Source: JANXMY01 sp965246745
Lineage (GTDB): Bacteria > Armatimonadota > Armatimonadia > Armatimonadales > Capsulimonadaceae
Direction: 5' to 3'
DNA: 64,000 nucleotides
Assembly: GCA_965246745.1 (NCBI GenBank)
Contig: OZ251980.1
Span: 1,116,001-1,180,000 of the forward strand
Shown: in pieces, positions 63,397 through 64,000 of the stretch
Layout: the number at the start of each line of letters is the position of its first letter
Position numbering within the stretch: the stretch's first letter is position 1
Made by a program: the position numbers and the translations under genes
The notes under the pieces: model-generated
What the model saw: the letters and a program-made list of their open reading frames with translations, nothing else
Databases searched by the model: none
Told to the model about the DNA's origin: nothing

Positions 63397-64000
63397 CTAC
63401 GACCCCGGCGGGATCGGCGCGAACAGCGGGTCAATCGTTTCCGAATAAATATCCGCCGTGCCGTTGCGTGTGCTGTTCCAGAACAGCCAGACCTTGTGCG
63501 AGCTGTTTGCGCCGGCCAGCGGGTCCAAAAACGCGGCGACATTGCTTTCGTTGATCCCGGTCGAGATCGGAACCGGCGTGTCAATCACCGTGTCCAGCCC
63601 CGTGACGGCCTCCCGCGCGGCGGGGTCAGTGGTGTCGTTCGCCGGCAGCTCGTCCTGCCACTGCACGGTGTTTTGGCCGAGCGGGTCAACCGGGACAGTG
63701 TGAGAAGTTCCGCCGGTGTCGGTGTAGGTCAGCGAGACTGTCTGCCCTTCCGCGCCGGTCGAGATCGGGAAGTAAAGGCGGCCTCGGGAGTAATCCACAT
63801 CAATCTGGCCCGTGACATCGGTGCCGCTGCCGAGTTTGACACTGCTGATGTTTGTCGTAAAGGTCGGCGCGGAGGCCGGCGGGTTGGTTGTGACGCCGAT
63901 GGCCGTCGGCAGGAAGAAAGTCAAGCGCTGCGTCTTGAAGTACAGCGTCGCCGTGCCCTTGCCGCCGGCGTCGGCCGACTTGCGCCAGATGGTCCAGCGG
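63397..64000 (-). CDS. Secreted or surface protein, 5' part outside the window
   Basis: The last 201 residues of a longer protein; the frame is open up to base 64000. The visible part is rich in Thr, Gly and Asp, with beta-type repeats. Two related blocks, RWTIWRKSADAGGKGTATLY near the window edge and HKVWLFWNSTRNGTADIYSE near the end, resemble beta-propeller or Sgl-like repeats in exported proteins. Such proteins are, in my recollection, common in Armatimonadota. No function can be assigned. Confidence 0.65.
   Translation of the reverse strand, partial: RWTIWRKSADAGGKGTATLYFKTQRLTFFLPTAIGVTTNPPASAPTFTTNISSVKLGSGTDVTGQIDVDYSRGRLYFPISTGAEGQTVSLTYTDTGGTSHTVPVDPLGQNTVQWQDELPANDTTDPAAREAVTGLDTVIDTPVPISTGINESNVAAFLDPLAGANSSHKVWLFWNSTRNGTADIYSETIDPLFAPIPPGS

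Noticed and set aside
60896..63448. 850-residue plus-strand open frame
   Set aside because: It is antisense to the ppx and peroxiredoxin genes, crosses LIR12 and has an Arg/Gln/Gly-rich translation typical of GC-rich shadow frames.

Overview
The chromosomal part of this window is a GC-rich, densely packed bacterial sequence (roughly 60% G+C by eye). I infer a member of Armatimonadota or a close relative, with moderate confidence only. The reasons are the order nusA-ylxR-infB-ylxP(DUF503)-rbfA-nrnA, menaquinone synthesis by the futalosine route (mqnB, mqnD), the style of the secreted protein at the right edge, and very abundant long hairpin repeats. No rRNA, tRNA or CRISPR array was seen.

Layout. 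(1) 1 to about 7332 is the right part of an integrated element with visibly lower G+C. It holds a PrimPol/D5-type primase-helicase, a terminase-small-subunit-like HTH protein, cargo genes of unknown function and a large serine recombinase. The recombinase frame runs without a stop straight into trpG, so the element sits at the start codon of trpG. (2) 7333-13141: trpG, an M24 peptidase, two small genes, DUF3800, then trpD and trpC on the plus strand. (3) 13138-19448, minus strand: the nusA to nrnA translation operon, carrying a foreign two-gene cassette between nusA and ylxR. (4) 20170-26094: an IS481-like insertion sequence, a four-GAF/PAS histidine kinase and an NtrC-type regulator that lacks its DNA-binding domain. 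(5) 26111-30311: a Phd/PemK-type toxin-antitoxin pair, an ABC exporter, and decayed antitoxin remnants. (6) 30345-42520: ald, pyrF, a Fur-type regulator with katG, a Bax-inhibitor-1 protein, a phytanoyl-CoA dioxygenase-like protein, a BON lipoprotein, a flavin monooxygenase, an ATP-grasp ligase and an M20 amidohydrolase. (7) 42528-52694: a HAD hydrolase, a Fic protein, molybdenum cofactor genes (mogA, moaC, moeA), a HEPN two-gene unit, dinB, DUF429, and mqnB/mqnD. (8) 52767-64000: cheD-HDOD, a lipid cluster (diacylglycerol-kinase-like, NTP-transferase-like, cdsA), a GT-C type transferase, a secreted peroxiredoxin/TlpA pair, ppx and a truncated secreted protein.

The most striking signal outside the genes is a family of about twelve long inverted repeats (arms 20 to 67 bp, often perfect). 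They occur across the chromosomal part and not in the element. Each arm is a string of small hairpins, one of them a five-base stem around a TGAA or TAAA loop whose stem sequence changes in a compensated way between copies. Related palindromic units were inserted in frame just after the start codons of trpC and of a TlpA-like gene, and one arm forms the end of dinB. Several chromosomal genes have a -10 box 5 to 8 bases before the start codon, which suggests leaderless transcripts, while most genes of the element have a clear Shine-Dalgarno sequence.
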